Shown here: in pieces, positions 17,626 to 27,843 of the stretch
Layout of the letters: each line of letters opens with the position of its first letter
Position numbering within the stretch: the stretch's first letter is position 1
Assembly: GCF_007667275.1 (NCBI RefSeq)
Contig: NZ_VDQT01000002.1
Location: 744,001 to 808,000 of the forward strand
Reading direction: 5' to 3'
Origin: Stenotrophomonas rhizophila
Lineage (GTDB): Bacteria; Pseudomonadota; Gammaproteobacteria; Xanthomonadales; Xanthomonadaceae
DNA: 64,000 bases
Program-made: the position numbers and the translations under genes
The notes under the pieces: model-generated
Database searches by the model: none
What the model was told of the DNA's origin: nothing
What the model saw: the letters and a program-made list of their open reading frames with translations, nothing else

Positions 17626-19345
17626 GGGGGAACTCCTGCGGCTGGTGGGCGGGGTTGCTTTCCAGCATGGTGCTGTTGGCATTGTTGGGCGGCACCAGCG
17701 GCCATACGTTGGCGCGCGCATCGATGGCCACGTGCAGCAGGGCCGGGCCGGGTTCGGCCAGCAGCGCGGCCAGGCCGCCTTCGACGTCGTCGCGGGCTTC
17801 GATGCGGGTAGCCGGGATGCCGAACACCTTGGCCAGCGCGGCGAAGTCCGGGTTGTCGGACAGGTCGATCTCGCTGTAGCGCTCGGCGAAAAACAGTTCC
17901 TGCCACTGCCGGACCATGCCCAGCGAGCTGTTGTCCAGCAGCACGATCTTCACCGGCAGGCGGCAGCGGGCGATGGTGGCCAGTTCCTGCACGTTCATCA
18001 TGAAGCTGCCGTCGCCGGAGACCAGCACCACGGTGCGGTCGGGGCAGGCGAACTGCGCGCCCATCGCCGCCGGCAGGCCGAAGCCCATCGTGCCCAGCGC
18101 ACCGCTGGTCAGGTGGTTGCGCGGATGGTTGAAGCGGCAGTGCTGGGCCACCCACATCTGGTGCTGGCCGACATCGCAGGCAATGATCGCGTCGGCCGGG
18201 GCCAACTCGCTCAACCGCTTCAGCAGCGCCGGTGCGTAGATGTGCGCGCCCGGTGCGTCATAGCGGGCGGCGAAGCGCTCGCGGTGCCCGGCGCAACGCT
18301 TGCGCCACGCTTCCTGCGAGGCAGGCGCGCCCGCCAGTGCCGCGGTCAGCGCGCGCAGTGCGCTGCCGACATTGCCCGGCACCGCCACATCGGCGGTGCG
18401 CAGCTTGGAGATCTCGTACGCGTCGGCGTCGATATGGATGACCCGGGCGAACGGGGCGAACTCGTTCAACTTGCCGGTGGCGCGGTCGTCGAAGCGGGCG
18501 CCGACCACCACCAGCAGGTCGCTCTCCTGCACGGCCATGTTGGCCGCACGGGTGCCGTGCATGCCCAGCATGCCCAGGTAGTGCGGGTGCTGCGCCGGCA
18601 GGCCACCCAGGCCGCGCAGGGTCAGCACGGTGGGAATGGCGGTGGCATCGACGAAGGCACGGAAGTCCTCCACCGCATCGCCCAGCGCGACACCGCCGCC
18701 GGCGTAGATCACCGGCTTTTCGGCCGCCTGGATCGCGGCGATGGCATCGGTCAGCGCGGCGTCCTGCGGTGCCGCCGGGGGATTCACCGTTTCCGGCACA
18801 TGCGCAGGCAGGTGGCTGGCGTCGGCGATCTGCACGTCCTTGGGCAGGTCGATCAGGACCGGACCGGGGCGTCCTTCGCGGGCGATCCGGAACGCTTCAC
18901 GGACCACGCGCGGCAGGTCGTCCACCGAACGCACCAGCCAGCTGTGCTTGACGATCGGCAGGGTCAGCCCGAACACGTCCAGTTCCTGGAACGCGTCGGT
19001 GCCCAGCAGCGGGGTGGCGACCTGGCCGGTGATGCAGACCATGGGTACCGAATCCAGCATCGCATCAGCGATGCCGGTGACCAGGTTGGAGGCGCCGGGG
19101 CCGGAAGTGGCCACGCACACGCCGACCCGGCCGCTGGCGCGGGCATAGCCGTTGGCGGCCAGGGCGGCGCCCTGTTCGTGGCGCACCAGGATGTGCTTCA
19201 GCCCTGAATCCACCAGGGCGTCGTAGAAGGGCATGATGGTGCCGCCCGGATAGCCGAACAGCGTATCGACGCCCTCGGCTTCCAGGGCCTGCGTCAACCA
19301 GCGTGCGCCGTTGCGGGGCGCGGTGCTGTGTGCGGAGGTGTTCAT
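17609..19345 (-). CDS. ilvG: Acetolactate synthase large (catalytic) subunit
   Basis: ThDP-, FAD- and Mg-dependent acetolactate synthase of 578 residues, for valine, leucine and isoleucine. The activating glutamate is in VRHEQGAALAANGYAR; the ThDP motif is GDGSFMMNVQELATIARCRLP, split here only by normal variation. The three domains (PYR, central, PP) are complete. It overlaps ilvM and follows ilvC by 38 bp. IlvB and IlvI are related names; ilvG is used because of the ilvM partner. Confidence 0.94.
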   Translation of the reverse strand: MNTSAHSTAPRNGARWLTQALEAEGVDTLFGYPGGTIMPFYDALVDSGLKHILVRHEQGAALAANGYARASGRVGVCVATSGPGASNLVTGIADAMLDSVPMVCITGQVATPLLGTDAFQELDVFGLTLPIVKHSWLVRSVDDLPRVVREAFRIAREGRPGPVLIDLPKDVQIADASHLPAHVPETVNPPAAPQDAALTDAIAAIQAAEKPVIYAGGGVALGDAVEDFRAFVDATAIPTVLTLRGLGGLPAQHPHYLGMLGMHGTRAANMAVQESDLLVVVGARFDDRATGKLNEFAPFARVIHIDADAYEISKLRTADVAVPGNVGSALRALTAALAGAPASQEAWRKRCAGHRERFAARYDAPGAHIYAPALLKRLSELAPADAIIACDVGQHQMWVAQHCRFNHPRNHLTSGALGTMGFGLPAAMGAQFACPDRTVVLVSGDGSFMMNVQELATIARCRLPVKIVLLDNSSLGMVRQWQELFFAERYSEIDLSDNPDFAALAKVFGIPATRIEARDDVEGGLAALLAEPGPALLHVAIDARANVWPLVPPNNANSTMLESNPAHQPQEFPHAIPA

Positions 19346-19383
19346 GCGGTGACCTTTGCGAAAGCGGTGGGGGAGCCGCGCGG

Positions 19384-20358
19384 TTACGCGGCTTGACTTT
19401 GCAACCAGACCATCTTGGCGCGCAGTTCCTTGCCTACCTTCTCGATCGGGTGCTCCAGGTCGGCCTGCTTGAACTTGTTGTAGTTCGGCAGGCCCGCTTC
19501 GTACTCGGCCACCCAGTTCTTGGTGAAGGTGCCGTCCTGGATGTCGGTCAGCACCGCCTTCATGCGCTCCTTGGTACCGGCGTCGATGACGCGCGGGCCG
19601 CTCACGTAATCGCCGTACTGCGCGGTTTCGGAGATGAATTCCAGCATGCGGGTGATGCCGCCTTCGTAGAACAGGTCCACGATCAACTTCAGTTCGTGCA
19701 GCACTTCGTAATAGGCGATCTCCGGCTGGTAGCCGGCTTCCACCAGCGTTTCAAAGCCGGCCTGGACCAGCGCCGAAGCGCCGCCGCACAGCACTGCCTG
19801 CTCGCCGAACAGGTCGGTCTCGGTTTCTTCCTTGAAGGTCGTCTCGATCAGGTTGGCGCGTGCGCCGCCCAGGCCGGTGGCGTAGGCCAGCGCGTACTCG
19901 GCGGCCTTGCCGCTGCGGTCCTGGTACACCGCCCAGATGCACGGCACGCCACGGCCGATCTCGTACTCGCGGCGGACCAGCGCACCCGGGCCCTTGGGCG
20001 CGACCAGCACCACGTCCAGGTCATCGCGCGGGGCGATCATGTTGAAGTGCACGTTCAGGCCGTGCGCGAACAGCAGCACCGCACCCTGTTTCATGTTCGG
20101 CGCCAGCACGTCTTCGTAGAGCTTCTTCTGCACCATGTCCGGGGTCAGCACGGCGACCAGGTCGGCGTCCTTCACCGCCTCGGCCGGCGCCTTGACGGTG
20201 AAGCCGTCGGCCTGCGCCTTGACCTCGGTCGGGCCGCCCGGACGCAGGCCGATGACCACGTCGAAACCGGATTCACGCAGGTTCAGTGCGTGGGCGCGGC
20301 CCTGGCTGCCGTAGCCGACAACAGCGATCTTGATCTGGGGCAGGTCGTTGGTGCTCAT
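19384..20358 (-). CDS. ilvC: Ketol-acid reductoisomerase, class I
   Basis: NADPH-dependent isomeroreductase of 324 residues, the second common step of branched-chain amino acid synthesis. The Rossmann motif is [19 protein letters not shown], and metal-site residues lie in the [14 protein letters not shown] block followed by a single knotted C-terminal domain (class I). It is the first structural gene after the attenuator-like terminator at 20404-20435, whose T-run ends about 45 bp before the ATG. Confidence 0.95.
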   Translation of the reverse strand: MSTNDLPQIKIAVVGYGSQGRAHALNLRESGFDVVIGLRPGGPTEVKAQADGFTVKAPAEAVKDADLVAVLTPDMVQKKLYEDVLAPNMKQGAVLLFAHGLNVHFNMIAPRDDLDVVLVAPKGPGALVRREYEIGRGVPCIWAVYQDRSGKAAEYALAYATGLGGARANLIETTFKEETETDLFGEQAVLCGGASALVQAGFETLVEAGYQPEIAYYEVLHELKLIVDLFYEGGITRMLEFISETAQYGDYVSGPRVIDAGTKERMKAVLTDIQDGTFTKNWVAEYEAGLPNYNKFKQADLEHPIEKVGKELRAKMVWLQSQAA

Positions 20359-20403
20359 GGGGGAGGTCCTTTGGCGGAAAGAAAATCGAAGGGTTCTGAA
20401 ACG

Positions 20404-20435
20404 AAAAAACCCGCACCTAGGTGGGTGCGGGTTTT
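20404..20435 (-). terminator. Attenuator terminator of the ilv-leu operon
   Basis: On the minus strand CCCGCACC and GGTGCGGG pair over 8 bp around CACCTA, with four A before and six T after. It lies between the leader peptide and ilvC. A second GGTGCGGG (plus coordinates 20474-20481) lies within the end of the leader peptide gene. It is identical to the 3' arm, so it can pair with the 5' arm instead, forming an antiterminator. This is the layout of amino-acid attenuation. Confidence 0.88.
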
Positions 20436-20457
20436 GATGGATACCTGGCAGTTCTGC

Positions 20458-20586
20458 TTACACGCCGGTCCGTCCCGCACCTGTTGGTTGGGTAATAAGT
20501 ACGAGGACAAGGAGCGAGGCGCTCGCGGCCGCACCGGAACCGGTGGGCGGGAAGGAATCGCGAATGGGCGTGTGGCGCTGCAACAT
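20458..20586 (-). CDS. Leader peptide of the ilv-leu operon (42 residues)
   Basis: A small ORF with ATG at 20586 and TAA at 20460-20458, upstream of the attenuator. Its middle reads SASLLVLVLITQ, seven consecutive Leu/Val/Ile codons (CTC CTT GTC CTC GTA CTT ATT). That is the codon run expected for a peptide whose stalled translation senses charged tRNA for the operon's end products. The residues after the run include the sequence that can form the antiterminator. The ribosome-binding site is weak, so the exact start is uncertain. The peptide itself needs no function beyond translation. Confidence 0.82.
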   Translation of the reverse strand: MLQRHTPIRDSFPPTGSGAAASASLLVLVLITQPTGAGRTGV

Positions 20587-20853
20587 GTGATCGAGAAAAA
20601 CACAGCGGTTTCGGCGCTGTCAACCGTCGCGGGTCGATTTCCAACAGTTTCGCCTGTATCCAGCGCAAAGCCCTGTCCTGCAAGGATGGTTGCGGCTGAA
20701 AGCGTTACGGTGAACCCGGATTCAAGTATTGAAACGGGGTTTCCGCGCGGAACATTGGCTTCCACCCGTGTCGTACATGACCATTGTCGGATGTGCGCGA
20801 GGGGTGCCTGCGGCGACCATCGGGCAGTTGCTTCCCTCATTGGAACCCTGTCC
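20587..20853. promoter_or_regulatory. Divergent promoter region between ilv leader and ggt
   Basis: A 267-bp stretch without a convincing gene. It must hold the leftward promoter for the ilv leader transcript and the rightward promoter of the gamma-glutamyltransferase gene. A+T-richer stretches such as TCGATTTCCAACAG and GAGAAAAACACAG are candidate positions, but I cannot assign -35/-10 boxes with confidence. Confidence 0.45.
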
Positions 20854-22572
20854 GTGTCCCGACCCCTTGCCCGTGCCGTCCTGGCCACTGCGCTGCTGTG
20901 CGCGCTGCCCGTGTTCTCTTCCGCTGCCGACCGGGTTACCGGCCACGGCTTCGCCACCCGTTCGGAGGTGATTGCGCCGCATGCGATGGCGGCGACCTCG
21001 CAACCGCTGGCGACCCAGATCGCGCTGGATGTGATGAAGGGCGGCGGCTCGGCGGTGGATGCGGCGATCGCGGCCAATGCCGCGCTGGGGTTGATGGAGC
21101 CGACCGGCAACGGGGTGGGGGGTGACCTGTTCGCGATCGTATGGGATCCGAAGACGCAGAAGCTGTATGGCTACAACGGCTCGGGGCGTTCGCCGAAGTC
21201 GCTCAGCCTGGCCGAGTTCCAGCGCCGCGGGCTGAAGGAGATTCCGGCCACCGGGCCGCTGCCGGTGTCGGTGCCGGGTGCAGTGGACGGCTGGTTCGCG
21301 CTGCACGAGCGTTTCGGGCGCAAGCCGATGGCGGACAACCTGGCCCCGGCGATCCGCTACGCGCGCGAGGGCCATCCGGTGGCGGAGGTGATCGCGTATT
21401 ACTGGGACCGTTCGGTACCGAGGCTTTCGCAGTATCCCGGCTTCAAGGAGCAGTTCACGGTCAACGGCCACGCGCCGCGCAAAGGCGAGCTGTGGAAGAA
21501 CCCGAACCTGGCCAATACGCTGGAACAGATCGCGCAGGGCGGCCGTGATGCGTTCTACAAGGGCGACATCGCGCGCACCATCGGCAGTTACTTCAAGGCC
21601 AACGGCGGCTACCTGAGCTATGACGACATGGCCAGCCACCACGGCGAGTGGGTGGAGCCGGTGAGCAGCAACTACCGGGGGTATGACGTGTGGGAGCTGC
21701 CGCCGAACAGCCAGGGCATCGCTGCGCTGCAGATCCTCAATGTGCTGGAGGGCTACGACTTCTCGAAGATTCCGTTCGGCTCGCCGGAGCACGTGCATCT
21801 GTTCGTGGAAGCCAAGAAGCTGGCGTTCGCGGATCGCGCGCGGTTCTACACGGACCCGGCGTTCCAGCCGGCGCCGGTGGCGAAGCTGGTGTCGAAGGAG
21901 TACGCGGCGGAGCGGCGCAAGCTGATCTCGATGGACAAGGCGTTGCGCGAGGTGCAGCCGGGCACGCCGAAGCAGCTGGAGGAGGGCGACACGATCTACA
22001 TGACGGTGGCCGACGCGGACGGGATGATGGTGTCGCTGATCCAGTCGAACTATCGCGGCATGGGGAGCGGCATGGCCCCGCCGGGGCTGGGCTTCATCCT
22101 GCAGGATCGCGGTGAGATGTTCGTGCTGCGCAAGGACCATCCCAACGGCTACGCGCCGGGCAAGCGGCCGTTCCAGACCATCATCCCGGGCTTCGTGACC
22201 AAGGATGGCAAGCCGTGGATGAGTTTCGGGGTGATGGGCGGTGCGATGCAGCCGCAGGGGCATGCGCAGATCGTGATGAACCTGGTGGACTTCGGGATGA
22301 ACCTGCAGGAGGCGGGCGATGCGCCGCGCATCCAGCATGAGGGCTCGACCGAGCCGACCGGCCAGGCGACGTCGATGAGCGACGGCGGCGAAGTGAACCT
22401 GGAAACCGGCTACCCGTACGAGACGGTGCGCGCGCTGATGCGCAAGGGACACCGCGTGACGTTCGCCGACGGCCCGTACGGCGGCTACCAGGCGATCATG
22501 CGCGATCCGGAAACCGGCGTGTACTACGGCGCCTCTGAAAGCCGCAAGGATGGGCAGGCGGCGGGGTACTGA
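20854..22572 (+). CDS. ggt: Gamma-glutamyltransferase, periplasmic
   Basis: Ntn-hydrolase of 572 residues that cleaves glutathione and other gamma-glutamyl compounds in the periplasm. GTG 20854 gives a signal peptide (ARAVLATALLCALPVFSSA, cleaved near Ala-Ala). Early family blocks are GGGSAVDAAIAANAALGLMEPTGNGVGGD. The likely autoprocessing nucleophile is Thr in GDTIYMTVADADGMMVS, and the small-subunit blocks MGSGM and FQTIIPGF are present. No ATG is available between the signal peptide and the upstream stops, so GTG is the best start. The family also includes acylases, so the substrate is not fixed. Confidence 0.9.
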   Translation: MSRPLARAVLATALLCALPVFSSAADRVTGHGFATRSEVIAPHAMAATSQPLATQIALDVMKGGGSAVDAAIAANAALGLMEPTGNGVGGDLFAIVWDPKTQKLYGYNGSGRSPKSLSLAEFQRRGLKEIPATGPLPVSVPGAVDGWFALHERFGRKPMADNLAPAIRYAREGHPVAEVIAYYWDRSVPRLSQYPGFKEQFTVNGHAPRKGELWKNPNLANTLEQIAQGGRDAFYKGDIARTIGSYFKANGGYLSYDDMASHHGEWVEPVSSNYRGYDVWELPPNSQGIAALQILNVLEGYDFSKIPFGSPEHVHLFVEAKKLAFADRARFYTDPAFQPAPVAKLVSKEYAAERRKLISMDKALREVQPGTPKQLEEGDTIYMTVADADGMMVSLIQSNYRGMGSGMAPPGLGFILQDRGEMFVLRKDHPNGYAPGKRPFQTIIPGFVTKDGKPWMSFGVMGGAMQPQGHAQIVMNLVDFGMNLQEAGDAPRIQHEGSTEPTGQATSMSDGGEVNLETGYPYETVRALMRKGHRVTFADGPYGGYQAIMRDPETGVYYGASESRKDGQAAGY

Positions 22573-22616
22573 AAGGGTCCCGGGCTGCACGGCTGCTCAT
22601 GATTGCGATGTCCACC

Positions 22617-22640
22617 GTAGAGCCGGGCTCTGCCCGGCTG
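22617..22640 (+). repeat. GTAG-type REP, GGGC-arm variant
   Basis: GTAG followed by AGCCGGGC and GCCCGGCT arms around TCT. The architecture and length match the main REP but the arm sequence differs, with changes on both sides that keep pairing. Confidence 0.85.
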
Positions 22641-22693
22641 CCTCACGAATTTGGGCGAACAGCCCTCGGCTGATGCATGCCCCGAGCAGGGCC

Positions 22694-22789
22694 GGCGGGT
22701 GCGGGTTTGCGGGACACGCCGTGAATCCGTCCGTGGAGGCTTGTAGAAAACATCCATGTTTTCTACAGTCCCGCAAACCCGCCCCCGCC
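22694..22789 (+). repeat. Compound nested palindrome, copy A
   Basis: Outer arms of 22 nt (22694-22715 and 22768-22789) pair at 21 positions. Between them lie the conserved stretch ACACGCCGTGAATCC and a perfect inner stem, TGTAGAAAACAT (22742-22753) with ATGTTTTCTACA (22756-22767). Copies B (22955-23065) and C (63887-64000) share the design. Confidence 0.85.
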
Positions 22790-22898
22790 GACCCTTGACG
22801 GTGTGCTGCTGGCCACGGTAGATCAACGGCGGTGCCGATCATTTCCATGCGTTACCGGACGGTGGTGTGTTCCGTGCGTTCGTTCGGGAACCCACCGC

Positions 22899-22922
22899 GT
22901 AGAGCCACGCCCTGCGTGGCTG
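22899..22922 (+). repeat. GTAG-type REP, main variant
   Basis: A full copy of the main 24-bp REP (GTAG, AGCCACGC, CCT, GCGTGGCT, G) placed between the two compound palindromes. Confidence 0.88.
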
Positions 22923-22954
22923 CCCTTTGCATCCGCATGCGACCATCTGTCGGG

Positions 22955-23065
22955 GGCGGCCGGCGGGTAGCCACCGGAGGGACTGTCAAAAACATGGATG
23001 TTTTTGCCAAGCCCCCAAGAACGGGTTTCCGGCGTGTCCCGGAGCGTGGCTGGCCGACGGCCGCC
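22955..23065 (-). repeat. Compound nested palindrome, copy B (inverted)
   Basis: This is the reverse-oriented copy. Outer arms 22955-22982 and 23037-23065 are imperfectly complementary and differ in sequence from those of copy A. The inner stem is TGTCAAAAACAT (22984-22995) with ATGTTTTTGCCA (22998-23009), one mismatch. The GGCGTGTCCC stretch matches the conserved ACACGCC box read in reverse. Confidence 0.8.
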
Positions 23066-23099
23066 CTGCACGGATGAACTGAAACGCTGCTCTTATCCC

Positions 23100-24671
23100 T
23101 TACGTATCCGCCCGCGACGCCTCATCGCGTGTCTCTTCCTGCGCGGCAATCTCGCGCTCGATCCACGCATCCATCATCTGCCGCGCGCGTCTGGCGCGGC
23201 GGTGCTGCAACTGGTATTCCGTGTCCAGCACGCGGTACAGCGACCACATCACGGCCAGCATCAACAACGCGAAGGGCAGGGCGGCGATGGTGATCATGCC
23301 CTGCAGCGCGTCCAGGCCGCCGGCCAGCAGCAGCACGGCGGCGATCAAGGCAATCGCCACGCCCCAGATGATCCGCCGCGACAAAGGCGGGTCACCGGCC
23401 TCGTCGGTGGACATGCTGGCCAGCACCAGTACCGCCGAGTCCGCCGAGGTCACGAAGAAGATCATCAGCAGCACCAGTGCGATCACCGACAGCACCGTGG
23501 GCATCGGCAGGCTGTCGAACATGGTGAACAGCACGGTCTCGTAGCCGGTGGCCAGGGCCTGCACCAGGTCGACATGGCCGAAGATCTGCGACCACAGCGC
23601 GGTGCCGCCAAAGACCGAGAACCACAGGAAGCCCAGCACGCTGGGCGCGATGACCACGCCGAGCACGAATTCGCGGATGCTGCGGCCGCGCGAGACGCGG
23701 GCGATGAACGAGCCCACGAACGGCGCCCAGGCGATCCACCACGCCCAGTAGAAGATCGTCCAGTCGGCCACCCAGGTGCTGCCCGAGAACGGCGACATGC
23801 GCAGGCTCATGGTCACCAGCTGGTTGAGGTACGAGCCGATCGTGGTGGTGAAGGTATCGAAGATGAAGGCGGTAGGCCCCAGGACCAGTACCAGCGCCAG
23901 CAGGACGGCGGCCAGCCCCAGGTTGAAGTTGGACAGCCACTTGATGCCGCGGTGCACGCCGCTGGCGGTGGAGGCCATGTACAGCACGAAGGCGACCGCG
24001 ATGATGGTGAGCTGCAACGGCGCGCCGGCGTGGATGCCGAACACGCGCTCCAGCCCGGCGGCGATCTGGATGGTGCCGAAGCCCAGCGTGGTGGCCACGC
24101 CGATCGCGGTGGCTACGACAGCGGCCACGTTGACCACGGTGCCGATCCAGCCCCGATGGTGCGTGCCGATCAGGGGCTGCAGCAGGTCGCTGATCAGCCC
24201 ACGGCCGTTGCGATTGAACTGGAACCAGGCCATCGCCAGTCCGATCAGCGCGTAGATGGCCCAGGGATGCAGGCCCCAGTGGAAGAACGCATAGCGCATC
24301 GAGGCGCGCGCCGCGTCCATGCTCTGTGGCGCCAGGCCTTCGGGTGGGGTGACGAAGTGCGAGACCGGTTCGGCAGCGCCCCAGAACACCAGGCCGATGC
24401 CCATACCGGCGGCAAACAGCATCGACATCCAGCTGGCATTGGAGAAGTCGGGTTCGGCGTCTTCGCCGCCGATGCGAAGCGACCCCAGCCGGCCGAAGGC
24501 GAGGTAGAGCAGGAACGAAAGGGTGATGAACACCACCAGCAGGTACATCCAACCGGCGCTGCGGATGATGTGGACCAGGCCGCCGCGGACGACCTCGTTG
24601 AACGGGTCCGGCGCGATGCCGGCAGCCAGCACCAGCAGCACGACCAGCGCGATGGAGAGTCGAAATACCAT
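23100..24671 (-). CDS. BCCT-family transporter (betaine/choline/carnitine type)
   Basis: Secondary transporter of 523 residues with about twelve membrane segments, importing a quaternary ammonium compound such as glycine betaine or choline. BCCT signatures are visible: GMGIGLVFWGAAEP, FHWGLHPWAIYA, and the Trp-rich segment FYWAWWIAWAPFVGSFIARVSRGRSIREF, the classic family signature. A charged C-terminal tail (RRARRARQMMDAWIEREIAAQEETRDE) could sense osmolarity as in BetP, but this is inference. ATG 24671 is preferred to the in-frame TTG at 24689. It is divergent from the thiC riboswitch region. The substrate is not determined. Confidence 0.93.
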   Translation of the reverse strand: MVFRLSIALVVLLVLAAGIAPDPFNEVVRGGLVHIIRSAGWMYLLVVFITLSFLLYLAFGRLGSLRIGGEDAEPDFSNASWMSMLFAAGMGIGLVFWGAAEPVSHFVTPPEGLAPQSMDAARASMRYAFFHWGLHPWAIYALIGLAMAWFQFNRNGRGLISDLLQPLIGTHHRGWIGTVVNVAAVVATAIGVATTLGFGTIQIAAGLERVFGIHAGAPLQLTIIAVAFVLYMASTASGVHRGIKWLSNFNLGLAAVLLALVLVLGPTAFIFDTFTTTIGSYLNQLVTMSLRMSPFSGSTWVADWTIFYWAWWIAWAPFVGSFIARVSRGRSIREFVLGVVIAPSVLGFLWFSVFGGTALWSQIFGHVDLVQALATGYETVLFTMFDSLPMPTVLSVIALVLLMIFFVTSADSAVLVLASMSTDEAGDPPLSRRIIWGVAIALIAAVLLLAGGLDALQGMITIAALPFALLMLAVMWSLYRVLDTEYQLQHRRARRARQMMDAWIEREIAAQEETRDEASRADT

Positions 24672-24761
24672 GCGCGGCAGTCTAGCCAACGGCGCATGAC
24701 CCCGCTGTTCACATTACCTGGCTGCGCAACCGGGCGTGGCTGTGGTCTAATCCGCCCCGAA

Positions 24762-26847
<2,086 letters not shown>

Positions 26848-26915
26848 TCGTCATTCCGCGTCGGCGGGGCAGCCGGTAAGCTCCAGCCACCGCAGAGGGG
26901 CAGGGGACACCGGGC

Positions 26916-27593
26916 ATGGCAATCGCACGCACCACCAAATGGCTGGCCATCGCCCGCCGGCATCCGTCGGCGTGGCTGCTGGGCGTGCAGCTGCTGGGCG
27001 TACTGCTGTACCCGGCGATGGATGAGGCCGGTGCCAGCCGCGCCCTGTTTGGCGCATTCGGCATCGCGGTGTTGGGGCTTGCGCTGTGGGTGGTGCGGCG
27101 CAGCCCGCTGGGGATGTGGGTGGCGCTGCTGCTGGCCATCCCCTCGGTGGTGTTTTCCATCAGCGGCGCGCTGCTCGGGCGACCGGCGCTGGCGACCACG
27201 GCGCAGTTGCTGGAGTGCCTGCTCTACTTCTATACCGCCGGCAGCCTGATCGCCTACATGCTGCAGGATCACAAGGTCACCCGCGACGAGCTGTTCGCCG
27301 CGGGGGCCACCTTCACCCTGCTGGCGTGGGCGTTCGCCTTCGCCTTCGCGGTCTGCCAGCAGTGGTATCCGGGCAGCTTCGTGGCCACCAGTGAAACTGA
27401 ACTGCGCACGTGGATGGAGCTGCTTTATCTGAGCTTCAGTTTGCTTTCCGGGGTGGGGTTGAGTGATGTGGTGCCGGTTCATCCGCAGGCACGCGCCCTG
27501 GTCATGCTCGAGCAGTTCGCCGGCGTGATGTATGTGGCGCTGGTGGTGTCGCGGCTGGTCGGTCTGACCATGATCCGCAATGCACGAAACTGA
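26916..27593 (+). CDS. Small membrane protein resembling a two-TM ion channel with altered pore
   Basis: Integral membrane protein of 225 residues with about six hydrophobic segments. Near the C-terminus (residues 170-220) is a pore-helix/filter-like stretch, YLSFSLLSGVGLSDVVP, followed by a hydrophobic helix (ALVMLEQFAGVMYVALVVSRLVGL). This resembles the P-loop and last helix of two-TM potassium channels, but the filter reads GVGLSD where TVGYGD is expected. It could be a non-selective or diverged channel. It starts 68 bp after thiC; no functional link is evident. Confidence 0.65.
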   Translation: MAIARTTKWLAIARRHPSAWLLGVQLLGVLLYPAMDEAGASRALFGAFGIAVLGLALWVVRRSPLGMWVALLLAIPSVVFSISGALLGRPALATTAQLLECLLYFYTAGSLIAYMLQDHKVTRDELFAAGATFTLLAWAFAFAFAVCQQWYPGSFVATSETELRTWMELLYLSFSLLSGVGLSDVVPVHPQARALVMLEQFAGVMYVALVVSRLVGLTMIRNARN

Positions 27594-27624
27594 ATGCAAA
27601 ATAAAACTTTGCTGAATCGCAGAT

Positions 27625-27649
27625 AAAAAAATCGCGCCCGGAGGCGCGA
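27625..27649 (-). terminator. Rho-independent terminator facing left, with no annotated gene upstream of it
   Basis: TCGCGCC (27632-27638) and GGCGCGA (27643-27649) pair around CGGA. On the minus strand they are followed by seven T. The nearest genes on either side are both on the plus strand, so this may end an unannotated minus-strand transcript (see findings). On the plus strand it lies about 30 bp beyond the channel-like gene but lacks a T-run there. Confidence 0.7.
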
Positions 27650-27843
27650 ATGGTGCAGCAGATTGTGTGGATTCGTCGGCGAGAGAGGGCCTGATGTCTT
27701 CCGGGCGCACAGGCGCCGTTTAACCTGCTTAGGCTAGTATTCGCGCGCTTCGTCGTTTTTGCCCTTTGCGTTGAAGCCATTTGCGGAATCTGGCGGTTCG
27801 GTCGCTGCGTTCCAGTTGTTCAGTTGTCGCATGCAGCACCGGA

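Larger units (their letters stand above)
22573..23099. other. Gene-free, repeat-dense interval between convergent ggt and BCCT genes
   Basis: This 527-bp stretch holds no convincing gene. It contains two GTAG REPs (22617-22640 and 22899-22922) and two inverted copies of a compound palindrome (22694-22789 and 22955-23065). The flanking genes converge here, so the structures are positioned where terminators would be expected. Confidence 0.8.

Noticed and set aside
20722..22590. A 622-codon minus-strand frame opposite ggt
   Set aside because: The plus strand encodes a complete gamma-glutamyltransferase; the antisense product is Arg/His/Leu-rich with no family pattern.
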